A stretch of 7,347 nucleotides of DNA from contig JAAZFP010000350.1 in NCBI GenBank assembly GCA_012511645.1, forward strand, positions 1 to 7,347. The letters run 5' to 3'. Within the stretch, counting starts at the first letter, position 1; every line of letters begins with the position of its first letter. The translations under genes and the position numbers were made by a program. The notes under the pieces were generated by a model. That model did no database searches and was not told the DNA's origin. It was given only the letters and a program-made list of their open reading frames with translations. Source of the DNA: Microbacteriaceae bacterium (GTDB lineage: Bacteria; Actinomycetota; Actinomycetes; Actinomycetales; Microbacteriaceae). Shown piece by piece: positions 1 to 5,794 of the stretch.

Positions 1-383
1 AGGCCGATCTTGATGGGCTGCAGGCGCAGCTCGCATCGCTTGAAGATCAGGTTGGTGAGGCCACGATTTGGGTCTCGCTGACCGTCAGAACTGCGCTGCC
101 CGGCGGCCCCTCAAACTTCTGGGAGGGTCTGATGGCAGGGTTCGAGTCGCTCGGAGCCGCCGCGGCCGGCGGGCTCGTGCTGCTCGGGGTGCTGCTGCCC
201 TGGCTCATCATCGCTGCGATCATCGCCGTTGTGGTCGCGCTGCTCGTTCGTGGCAGCCGACGCCGTCGCCGCGCGCGCGCCGAGGCAGCGCGCACGGCGC
301 AACCTGGTCAGCCCACAGAGCGTCCACAGCCACCAGCGCCGGCACCGGCACAATCGACGACTCAGTCTCCACCTCAGGATTAA
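1..383 (+). CDS. DUF4349 domain-containing membrane protein, C-terminal part (5' truncated)
   Basis: The reading frame is open from base 3 to the TAA at 381-383 and gives 126 residues. The start lies left of the window; the ATG at 132 is internal. Residues 1-20 form the end of an amphipathic coiled coil (LQAQLASLEDQV), followed by a short beta-type stretch (ATIWVSLTV, 20-28). A glycine-rich linker and an amphipathic piece come next. One strongly hydrophobic segment spans about 54-84 and contains a central LLPW. After it come a basic stop-transfer cluster (RGSRRRRRARAEAAR) and a Pro/Gln/Ser-rich tail. Coiled coil, beta strand, LPW membrane helix and basic tail are the C-terminal signature of DUF4349 proteins (PF14257). 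Family members are predicted lipoproteins or membrane proteins of unknown function, with most of the chain outside the cell. The basic cluster predicts a cytoplasmic C-terminus. It converges on coaD with a 102-bp gap, in which I see only weak 5-bp hairpins and no convincing terminator. Confidence 0.8.
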   Translation, partial: ADLDGLQAQLASLEDQVGEATIWVSLTVRTALPGGPSNFWEGLMAGFESLGAAAAGGLVLLGVLLPWLIIAAIIAVVVALLVRGSRRRRRARAEAARTAQPGQPTERPQPPAPAPAQSTTQSPPQD

Positions 384-485
384 GGCGCAGCAAAGGTACC
401 GGCCGCGTGTCGCGAGCGACCGTGCGCAGGCAACGCCGCACCCAGTCGCGTGCCTTGACGGGTGAAGCCGTTGGCGGAGAAAGCC

Positions 486-983
486 TCAGGCTGGGCGGGT
501 GCTATCGAGGTATTTCGCGACCGCAGTGGGCACGTAATCGCTGACATCGCCGCCGAGCGAGGCGACCTGGCGCACGAGCGAACTCGAGACGTGTGAGTGC
601 GCGGGCTCGGGCAGCAAGAACACGGTCTCGACACCGGCGAGGCTGCGGTTCATCAGCACCATGGGGGTCTCGTAGGCGACGTCGATCTGCGAGCGCAGGC
701 CCTTCACGAGCACCTTCGCCCCGACCTCGGTGCAGTAGTCGACGAGCAGCCCGACCGACCACGACGCAACGGTGACCTGTTGTGACGCAATCAACGGGTC
801 TTCATCGATGGACTTCTGCAGCAGGTTGACGCGCTCACTGATGGGGAGCATCGCGTTCTTGCCCGGGTTGTGCACGACGAGCACATGCACCTCATCAAAG
901 ATCAGGGCCGCGCGGCGAATCACGTCAAGATGACCGAGCGTGACAGGGTCAAACGAACCGGGGACAACCGCGATGGTGCTCAT
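486..983 (-). CDS. coaD: Phosphopantetheine adenylyltransferase (CoaD)
   Basis: CoaD catalyses the penultimate step of coenzyme A synthesis: 4'-phosphopantetheine plus ATP gives dephospho-CoA plus pyrophosphate, in the cytoplasm. The 165-residue product has the usual length of a complete bacterial CoaD. The nucleotidyltransferase signature is intact: PGSFDPVTLGH at 8-18, with the T/HxGH element as TLGH at 15-18. KGLR lies at 94-97 and matches the conserved arginine-containing nucleotide/phosphate loop. YETPMVLMNR follows at 104-113. The ISSS-type motif is HVSSSLVRQVASLGGDVS at 131-148. The ATG at 983 is chosen because PGSFDP then falls at the family's normal distance from the N-terminus. No Shine-Dalgarno precedes it. 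Instead a TAGGCT hexamer ends 6 nt before the ATG, suggesting a leaderless mRNA. recG lies upstream on the same strand, 181 bp away, so coaD may have its own promoter. Nothing looks damaged. Confidence 0.97.
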   Translation of the reverse strand: MSTIAVVPGSFDPVTLGHLDVIRRAALIFDEVHVLVVHNPGKNAMLPISERVNLLQKSIDEDPLIASQQVTVASWSVGLLVDYCTEVGAKVLVKGLRSQIDVAYETPMVLMNRSLAGVETVFLLPEPAHSHVSSSLVRQVASLGGDVSDYVPTAVAKYLDSTRPA

Positions 984-995
984 GTCTCAAGCCTA
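984..995 (-). promoter_or_regulatory. Candidate leaderless -10 box of coaD
   Basis: Read on the minus strand, TAGGCT (995 to 990) is followed by six bases and then the coaD ATG. TAGGCT fits the actinobacterial -10 pattern TANNNT. This spacing would put the transcription start at or next to the ATG. No Shine-Dalgarno is visible, which agrees with a leaderless start. I see no -35 element at 16-19 nt upstream, so the call rests on the -10 and the spacing alone. Confidence 0.4.
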
Positions 996-1070
996 GCCGC
1001 CCGCGCATGACTCGCGCCTCACTCTTTGGTGGAGTTGCGGGAAATCTTTGGGGGCGCTCATCACGCACAC

Positions 1071-1128
1071 ACTCCCCCTGGCCGGCACAGGCTCCCTTCG
1101 CTGGCACAGACTCCCCTGGCCGGCACCC
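1071..1128. repeat. Three tandem imperfect copies of a 19-20 bp unit between recG and coaD
   Basis: The copies lie at 1071-1090, 1091-1109 and 1110-1128. The plus-strand consensus is ACTCCCCTGGCCGGCACAG. The outer copies share the CTGGCCGGCAC core; the middle copy has TTCGCTGGCAC in the same place. The GGCACAG/GGCACCC box recurs at 1084, 1103 and 1122, exactly 19 bp apart. A degenerate GCACAC at 1065-1070 hints at a fourth, decayed unit to the left. In the outer copies, CCTG and CAGG (or near matches) flank the palindrome GCCGGC, so each unit could form a small hairpin. I do not recognise the family. It lies in the 181-bp spacer between two same-strand genes and interrupts neither. Confidence 0.75.
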
Positions 1129-1164
1129 GCATACTCACCCGCGCCACACCCGCTCAGGTTGGTG

Positions 1165-3420
1165 CTAGGACTTCGCGATATTTGCGAGCGCAGCCTGCCT
1201 GGCTTCTTCGGCCAGCTGTGCGGCAAGCAGCGGCGCGCTCGTGAGCTCTGGGTCACGTTCAAGCAGGTCGGCAGCAAGCTCTCGCGCGCGCTCAATGAGT
1301 TCGCCGTGTTCGGCCACCCGCAACAGTTTTAGTGTTGAGTGCCCGCCCGACTGGGCGGTGCCGAGCACGTCGCCCTCGCGCCGCAGCTGCAGGTCTTGCT
1401 CGGCAAGCTCGAACCCGTCGGTGGTCGCGGCGACGGCCTCGATGCGTTCACGAGCCACCGTGCCGGGCGCGGCGTTCGTGAGCATGAGGCACAGACCCGC
1501 GTGTTCGCCACGCCCCACGCGGCCGCGCAACTGGTGCAGCTGCGAGACTCCGAAGCGCTCCGCGTCTCGCACGATCATCATCGAGGCATTCGGTACGTTG
1601 ACCCCCACCTCGATCACGGTGGTCGCGACCAGCAGGTCGATCTTGCCCGCGGCGAAGGCCCGCATCACCCGATCTTTCTCGTCGGGCTTCATCGCGCCCG
1701 TGAGCGAGGCCATGCGCACGTCACGGAAGTCTGAGCGAGCGCCCAATTCTTCAAGGGTGCGCTCGACGCTGGCGAGTTCGACGGTCTCTTTGGTGCTGGT
1801 GTCGCGGTCGAACTGGTCGCCGCCGAGAGCCTCATCACCGTCTTCGCGCTTCCCGCCAGAGATGGCGGGACACACCACATAGACCTGACGGCCCGCGGCG
1901 ATCTCTTCGAGCGCCCGCAGCCACGCCCGCTCGGCCCACCGGGGCCGCTCCTGCACGGGCACCGCGAACGACTCGATGCCCTGGCGACCCGGAGGCACAC
2001 GCCGAATGAACGACGTCTCGAGGTCACCAAACACGGTGAGCGCAACGGTGCGCGGAATCGGGGTTGCGGTCATGACGAGCACATGGGGATTGTTGCCCTT
2101 GAGTCGCAGCGCCGCGCGCTGCTCTACCCCAAAGCGGTGCTGCTCATCGACGACGATGAGCCCCAGGTCGTAGAACGTGACGCCCTTGCTCAAGAGCGCG
2201 TGGGTGCCGACCGCGATGTGCGCCTGACCACTCGCGACCGCGAGCAGCGCCTTGCGTCGCTCGGCGACCGGCATCTTGCTCGTGAGCAGCACCGGGTGCA
2301 GTCGTTCGGTGAGTGCGGGCCCCAGCATCTCAGTGATGCTGCGAAAGTGCTGGGCAGCGAGCACCTCGGTCGGGGCGAGCAGGGCGCTCTGGCCGCCGAG
2401 CATCGCATCTGGGGCTTGGTGCTCTGCCGGCGCCTCAGCGACCTGCAGCATCGCCCGCATCGCAACCACCGTCTTGCCCGAACCAACCTCGCCCTGCAGC
2501 AGCCGGTGCATGGGAGCAGCTGAGGCAAGCTCGCGAGCGATCGTGTCACCGGCATCGAGTTGTTCGGGGGTCAGCGTGAACGGCAACCCCGCATCGAACA
2601 TGGCGAGCAGCCCGCCCTCACCCGCCGGGCGAGCCGTGCCGGTGAGCGCGGCCGCGCGACGGCGCCGGTCGAGCAGCGCAAGCTGCAGCTCAAAGGCCTC
2701 TCGAAACCGCAGGCTGTCGCGCGCGATGCGCCAATCTCGCGCGTGCTCGGGCTGATGCACCATCTCAAACGCGGGTCCAAGCGCAATGATCCCCACGGCC
2801 TTCCGCAGATCCTTCGGCAGCGGGTCTTCAAGCTCACCGATGTCTAACCCTGCTTCGAGCGCCAATTCAACCGCGCGCTGCGACACCCACGAAGGGACCC
2901 TTGCGGTCGCCGGGTAAATCGGTACCGGCCGCAGCGCAAACGCCATCGCGGCAGCCTCGTCGAGCTGCTGCGACTTCTCTTGACCAAGCCGCGAGATCGC
3001 GTTCGCATCGGCCGTGTCGAAGAGTTCATAGTCGGGGTGCTGCAGTTGCAACTGCCCCCGATATTCGCTCACTTTGCCAGCAAAGATGCCCCGCGCTCCT
3101 GAGACCAACTCTTTTGCGCGCCAGGCCTGATTGAAGAAGGTGAGCCGCAGGCTGCCGACCCCATCCGTGATGCGCGCCTCGAGCAGACTGCCACCGCGCT
3201 GAATCTGCCGAGACCGCACGTCGAGCACCTGCGCGAGTACGGTGACGTGTTCACCAATGGGCAGCCCCGCGAGCGGTGTCAGCTCACCGCGCTCGTGATA
3301 CCGGCGCGGCAGGTGCCACAGCAGGTCGCGCACCGTCTGCAGACCAAACGCCTTCTCGAATGCCTCGGCCGTGCGCCCACCAATGACGCCGGGTAGCAGT
3401 CGATCGAGCTCGGCGTTCAT
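1165..3420 (-). CDS. recG: ATP-dependent DNA helicase RecG
   Basis: RecG remodels stalled replication forks and Holliday junctions, using ATP to drive branch migration. The 751-residue product has every expected block. An N-terminal wedge/OB-fold domain covers about 1-240, with LPRRYHERGEL near 38-47 and an OB strand around 56-100. The Walker A motif is GEVGSGKT at 310-317. The motif II box is DEQH at 425-428, and motif III is TATPIPRT at 451-458. ATTVIEVGVNVPNA lies near 599-612, and motif VI is QLRGRVGRG at 630-638. A C-terminal TRG-type region (LGTAQSGGHSTLKLLR) follows near 686-701. The chain is longer than E. coli RecG, partly through a charged insert at about 521-550 between helicase blocks. 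The frame is open up to 3516, but I choose the ATG at 3420 because the RecG homology begins there and a TAGCCT box sits 7 nt upstream of it. rsmD is divergent and coaD is downstream. Confidence 0.97.
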   Translation of the reverse strand: MNAELDRLLPGVIGGRTAEAFEKAFGLQTVRDLLWHLPRRYHERGELTPLAGLPIGEHVTVLAQVLDVRSRQIQRGGSLLEARITDGVGSLRLTFFNQAWRAKELVSGARGIFAGKVSEYRGQLQLQHPDYELFDTADANAISRLGQEKSQQLDEAAAMAFALRPVPIYPATARVPSWVSQRAVELALEAGLDIGELEDPLPKDLRKAVGIIALGPAFEMVHQPEHARDWRIARDSLRFREAFELQLALLDRRRRAAALTGTARPAGEGGLLAMFDAGLPFTLTPEQLDAGDTIARELASAAPMHRLLQGEVGSGKTVVAMRAMLQVAEAPAEHQAPDAMLGGQSALLAPTEVLAAQHFRSITEMLGPALTERLHPVLLTSKMPVAERRKALLAVASGQAHIAVGTHALLSKGVTFYDLGLIVVDEQHRFGVEQRAALRLKGNNPHVLVMTATPIPRTVALTVFGDLETSFIRRVPPGRQGIESFAVPVQERPRWAERAWLRALEEIAAGRQVYVVCPAISGGKREDGDEALGGDQFDRDTSTKETVELASVERTLEELGARSDFRDVRMASLTGAMKPDEKDRVMRAFAAGKIDLLVATTVIEVGVNVPNASMMIVRDAERFGVSQLHQLRGRVGRGEHAGLCLMLTNAAPGTVARERIEAVAATTDGFELAEQDLQLRREGDVLGTAQSGGHSTLKLLRVAEHGELIERARELAADLLERDPELTSAPLLAAQLAEEARQAALANIAKS

Positions 3421-3433
3421 GAGTTCTAGGCTA
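3421..3433 (-). promoter_or_regulatory. Candidate leaderless -10 box of recG
   Basis: On the minus strand TAGCCT (3433 to 3428) fits TANNNT and is followed by seven bases and the ATG at 3420. No Shine-Dalgarno is present in those bases. This matches a leaderless transcript starting at the recG initiation codon and supports that start over the longer open frame reaching 3516. No clear -35 is visible at normal spacing. Confidence 0.4.
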
Positions 3434-3529
3434 CCGGGCACATGCGACAGCGAAGTGTCACTGCGGTCGGCTTGTGCATAACCCTGGCGGTGCTCTGCAG
3501 CACGCGCGCGATCCACTGCTGCGAAGAAC

Positions 3530-3541
3530 TACACTCGTGCT
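3530..3541 (+). promoter_or_regulatory. Candidate leaderless -10 box of rsmD
   Basis: TACACT at 3530-3535 is a good TANNNT -10. It is followed by six bases and a GTG at 3542, the spacing expected if transcription begins at that GTG. No Shine-Dalgarno is visible. The box therefore points to 3542 as the ancestral rsmD start, although the third codon from there is TGA. It sits in the 121-bp divergent region shared with recG. Confidence 0.45.
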
Positions 3542-3622
3542 GTGACCTGAATCATTGCCGGGGCCGCCGGATCGCTGCGGCGCAACGCTCCCAAATCGGG
3601 CACGCGGCCGACCAGCGACCGG
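3542..3622 (+). other. rsmD: N-terminal coding segment of rsmD interrupted by in-frame TGA
   Basis: In the rsmD frame, 3542-3622 reads GTG-ACC-TGA and then 24 open codons (IIAGAAGSLRRNAPKSGTRP and TSDR) running straight into the downstream frame. RsmD proteins commonly begin M-T-R-I-I-A-G and carry a TRPT..RVRE motif, so both sides of the TGA look like authentic RsmD N-terminus. A CGA arginine codon changed to TGA would explain it with one transition. No ATG, GTG or TTG occurs in frame between the TGA and the GTG at 3623. Only non-standard ATC (3551), ATT (3554) or CTG (3575) could save the conserved residues. It could be a real nonsense mutation, an unusual initiation site or a base-call error; the sequence alone cannot decide. 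Confidence 0.7.
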
Positions 3623-4189
3623 GTGCGCGAGGCAATCTTTTCGGCCCTCGAGTCGTGGGGCATGGTCGATGGCACTCGGGTGCTCGATCTCTACGCGGGA
3701 TCAGGCGCGCTCGGCCTCGAAGCAGCAAGCCGCGGCGCGAGCGAAGTGACGCTCGTTGAGAAGCACGGCCCCGCAGCGCAGATCGCCTCGAGCAACGCGA
3801 AGATCGTGCTGGGCGCTTTTCGGGGCGCCACCGCACCCACCGCTGAGGTCATTCGAGCATCGGTGCAGTCGACGCTCGACACGATGTCTTCGCCCGGAGA
3901 TACTGGCCGCTTCGATGTGATTCTGCTCGACCCACCCTACGACGTAGGAGAGGCCGAGTTGGCAGCGAATCTTGCCGCAGCCGCTCCCCTGCTCGCTCTC
4001 GACGGGGTGCTGCTGGTCGAGCGATCCTCGCGCTCACCAGAGCCGGCGTGGCCGAGCGCAGTCGACGGAGCTGCGGCGCCGGCCGGCCTGACGCTGCTGC
4101 GCGAGAAGCGCTATGGCGAGACCGTGCTGTGGTGGGCAGAGCGCGCTGACCGCGAGAGTGACACTGAGGTCGAGCACCTCACCGATTGA
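3623..4189 (+). CDS. rsmD: 16S rRNA (guanine(966)-N(2))-methyltransferase RsmD
   Basis: RsmD transfers a methyl group from S-adenosylmethionine to N2 of G966 in 16S rRNA during assembly of the 30S subunit. From the GTG at 3623 the product has 188 residues. The SAM-binding motif I is DLYAGSG at 22-28, followed by ALGLEAASRGA. The catalytic DPPY tetrad is at 103-106, and the C-terminal strands (RYGETVLWWAE, 163-173) are typical of the family. 3623 is simply the first conventional start codon in the frame. It falls inside the conserved TRPT..RVRE motif, which argues that it is not the native start. Homology continues upstream to 3551, and a GTG with a well-placed -10 lies at 3542, but a TGA at 3548-3550 separates that start from the rest. 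If translation begins only at 3623, without any Shine-Dalgarno, about 25 conserved residues are lost and activity is doubtful. The methyltransferase core itself is intact. Confidence 0.88.
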   Translation: MREAIFSALESWGMVDGTRVLDLYAGSGALGLEAASRGASEVTLVEKHGPAAQIASSNAKIVLGAFRGATAPTAEVIRASVQSTLDTMSSPGDTGRFDVILLDPPYDVGEAELAANLAAAAPLLALDGVLLVERSSRSPEPAWPSAVDGAAAPAGLTLLREKRYGETVLWWAERADRESDTEVEHLTD

Positions 4190-4240
4190 GAGAACACGTC
4201 GTGCATCTGGATCCAACTGAGATCGTCTGCACAAACGACT

Positions 4241-4276
4241 GAGGGCCGAAGGCAGCGTGCACTGCCCCCGACCCTC
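4241..4276. terminator. Imperfect hairpin between convergent rsmD and gabD
   Basis: The arm GAGGGCCGAAGGCAG (4241-4255) can pair with CTGCCCCCGACCCTC (4262-4276) around a 6-nt loop. This gives 12 pairs in a 15-bp stem with three mismatches. It lies 52 bp after the rsmD stop and 16 bp after the gabD stop, between convergent genes, where a bidirectional terminator is expected. There is no strong T-run. On the gabD side a TCGTTTG follows the stem, so it fits best as the end of the gabTD transcript. Confidence 0.5.
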
Positions 4277-4292
4277 GTCACTGCTCCAAGCC

Positions 4293-5759
4293 TTAGCGTG
4301 GCAGCAGCGTGTACTTCGTCGAGAGGAACTCGTGGATGCCCTCGAAGCCGCCCTCACGGCCGAGGCCGGACTGCTTGACGCCACCGAACGGTGCTGCCGC
4401 GTTTGAGGCGATGCCGGTGTTCAGGCCCATCATGCCGGACTCGAGCTTGTCAATCATGCGGTGACCGCGGTGAATGTTCTCGGTGAACACATAGCTGATC
4501 AGACCGTACTCGGTGTTGTTGGCGATCTCGACCGCTTCGTCTTCGGTCGAGAAGCGAATGATGCCGAGCACGGGGCCGAAGATCTCTTCGCGCATGATTG
4601 CGGCCTGCGGGGTGATGCCGTCGATCACGGTGGGCTGGAAGAAGTTGCCCACACCGTCGATTGCCTCGCCACCGGTCACAATGTTGGCGCCGTTCGCAAC
4701 CGCATCGGCAACGAGGCGTGCGGTGTTGGCCACAGCCTTGTCATCGATGAGGGCACCGATATCGTTGCCCTCTTCAGCGCCGCGACCAACGGTCATCGCC
4801 GATACCCGCTCGCCCACGCGACGAGCGAACTCGTCGGCGACCGACTCGTGCACGATGATGCGGTTTGCCGCGGTGCACGCCTGGCCGATGTTGCGGAACT
4901 TCGCGAGCAGCACGCCATCGACCGCGCGGTCAAGGTCAGCGTCTTCGAACACAATGAACGGGGCGTTGCCGCCGAGCTCCATCGAGGTGCGCAGCACGTT
5001 CTGGGCCGAGGCTTCGAGCAGCTTCACACCGACCGGGGTCGATCCGGTGCAGCTGAGCTTGCGCAGGCGAGTGTCGCTCAGCAGCGCGCTCGACTGAGCG
5101 CCCGACTTCGACGTCTGCACCACGTTGACGACGCCCGCGGGCACACCGGCTTCCTCGAGCAGCTGCGCGAAGAAGATCGTGGTGAGCGGGGTGAGCTGCG
5201 CTGGCTTGATCACGACGGTGCAGCCCGCAGCGAGCGCCGGAGCGATCTTGCGGGTCGCCATGGCGAGCGGAAAGTTCCACGGCGTGATGAAGTAGGTCGG
5301 GCCGACGGGCAGGTGAGAGACCACCATGTTGCCGTTGCCCTCAGGGGTCTGGCGGTAGTCACCGCGCACACGCACGGCTTCTTCGCTGAACCAGCGCAAG
5401 AACTCGCCGCCATAGACGACCTCACCGCGGGCCTCTGCGATGGGCTTACCCATCTCCATGCTCATGAGCAGCGCGAAGTCTTCCTTGCGCTCGATGAGCA
5501 GGTCGAAGGCGCGACGCAGAATGTTCGAGCGCTCGCGGGTGGGGGTGGCACCCCAGGATGCCTGTGCGGCGACGGCCGCGTCGAGGGCGCGAACGGCGTC
5601 TTCAACGGTGGCGTCGGCGATGGTCTTGATGACCTCGCCGGTTGCGGGGTCGTGCACGTCGAGCGTGGCGCCCGTGGTAGACGGCTGCCAGGTGCCGCCG
5701 ATCGAGAGACCGGTCTCGACGCGGTCGAGCAGTGCTTGTTCGTTGGCGTTCAGTGCCAT
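4293..5759 (-). CDS. gabD: NAD(P)+-dependent succinate-semialdehyde dehydrogenase
   Basis: This aldehyde dehydrogenase superfamily enzyme most likely oxidises succinate semialdehyde, made by the neighbouring GabT, to succinate in the cytoplasm. The 488-residue product has the normal ALDH length. Key features are the oxyanion asparagine in TPWNFP (N162), the cofactor-binding lysine in VVIKPA (K185), and TGSTPVG at 238-244. The general base is in MELGGNAP (E261), and the nucleophile is in GQACTA (C295). EEIFGPV follows at 391-397, and APFGGVKQSGLGREG lies near 456-470. The ATG at 5759 is chosen over the upstream in-frame codon at 5792. An AAGGAG (5773-5768) sits 8 nt before it, and the longer form would run into gabT's stop. 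gabT ends 35 bp upstream, so the two are almost certainly co-transcribed. ALDH specificity cannot be read exactly from sequence, so the symbol leans on the gabT context. NADP preference is not determined. Confidence 0.92.
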   Translation of the reverse strand: MALNANEQALLDRVETGLSIGGTWQPSTTGATLDVHDPATGEVIKTIADATVEDAVRALDAAVAAQASWGATPTRERSNILRRAFDLLIERKEDFALLMSMEMGKPIAEARGEVVYGGEFLRWFSEEAVRVRGDYRQTPEGNGNMVVSHLPVGPTYFITPWNFPLAMATRKIAPALAAGCTVVIKPAQLTPLTTIFFAQLLEEAGVPAGVVNVVQTSKSGAQSSALLSDTRLRKLSCTGSTPVGVKLLEASAQNVLRTSMELGGNAPFIVFEDADLDRAVDGVLLAKFRNIGQACTAANRIIVHESVADEFARRVGERVSAMTVGRGAEEGNDIGALIDDKAVANTARLVADAVANGANIVTGGEAIDGVGNFFQPTVIDGITPQAAIMREEIFGPVLGIIRFSTEDEAVEIANNTEYGLISYVFTENIHRGHRMIDKLESGMMGLNTGIASNAAAPFGGVKQSGLGREGGFEGIHEFLSTKYTLLPR

Positions 5760-5767
5760 GGTGTTCA

Positions 5768-5773
5768 CTCCTT
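5768..5773 (-). promoter_or_regulatory. Ribosome binding site of gabD
   Basis: AAGGAG on the minus strand, 8 nt before the ATG at 5759, is a strong Shine-Dalgarno in the 35-bp gabT-gabD gap. It fixes the gabD start and shows internal initiation on the gabTD mRNA. Confidence 0.8.
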
Positions 5774-5794
5774 GTGGATCGTGAGTCGGCAAAT

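Noticed and set aside
220..441. Minus-strand frame running from the coaD downstream gap into the DUF4349 gene
   Set aside because: It overlaps the convincingly coding DUF4349 C-terminus, shows no domain, and would need a GTG start without a ribosome binding site.
993..1061. 22-codon ORF on the minus strand just before coaD, with a GGGGAG about 10 nt upstream
   Set aside because: It contains AGA and AGG codons unlike the neighbours, its TAG stop coincides with the candidate coaD -10 box, and the GGGGAG belongs to the tandem repeat. A leader peptide is possible but unsupported.
1064..1128. G-quadruplex on the minus strand formed by the G-runs of the tandem repeat
   Set aside because: The G-runs are separated by more than about 10 nt, longer than canonical quadruplex loops.
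1071..1128. CRISPR-like array
   Set aside because: The units are contiguous with no spacers and are too short and too few for a CRISPR array.
3421..3516. N-terminal extension of recG to 3516
   Set aside because: The extra 32 residues show no RecG similarity, and a -10-like box sits just before the ATG at 3420.
4197..4240. GTGCA / TGCAC inverted repeat after rsmD
   Set aside because: The arms are only 5 bp and separated by 22 nt, which is expected by chance; the 4241-4276 hairpin is much stronger.
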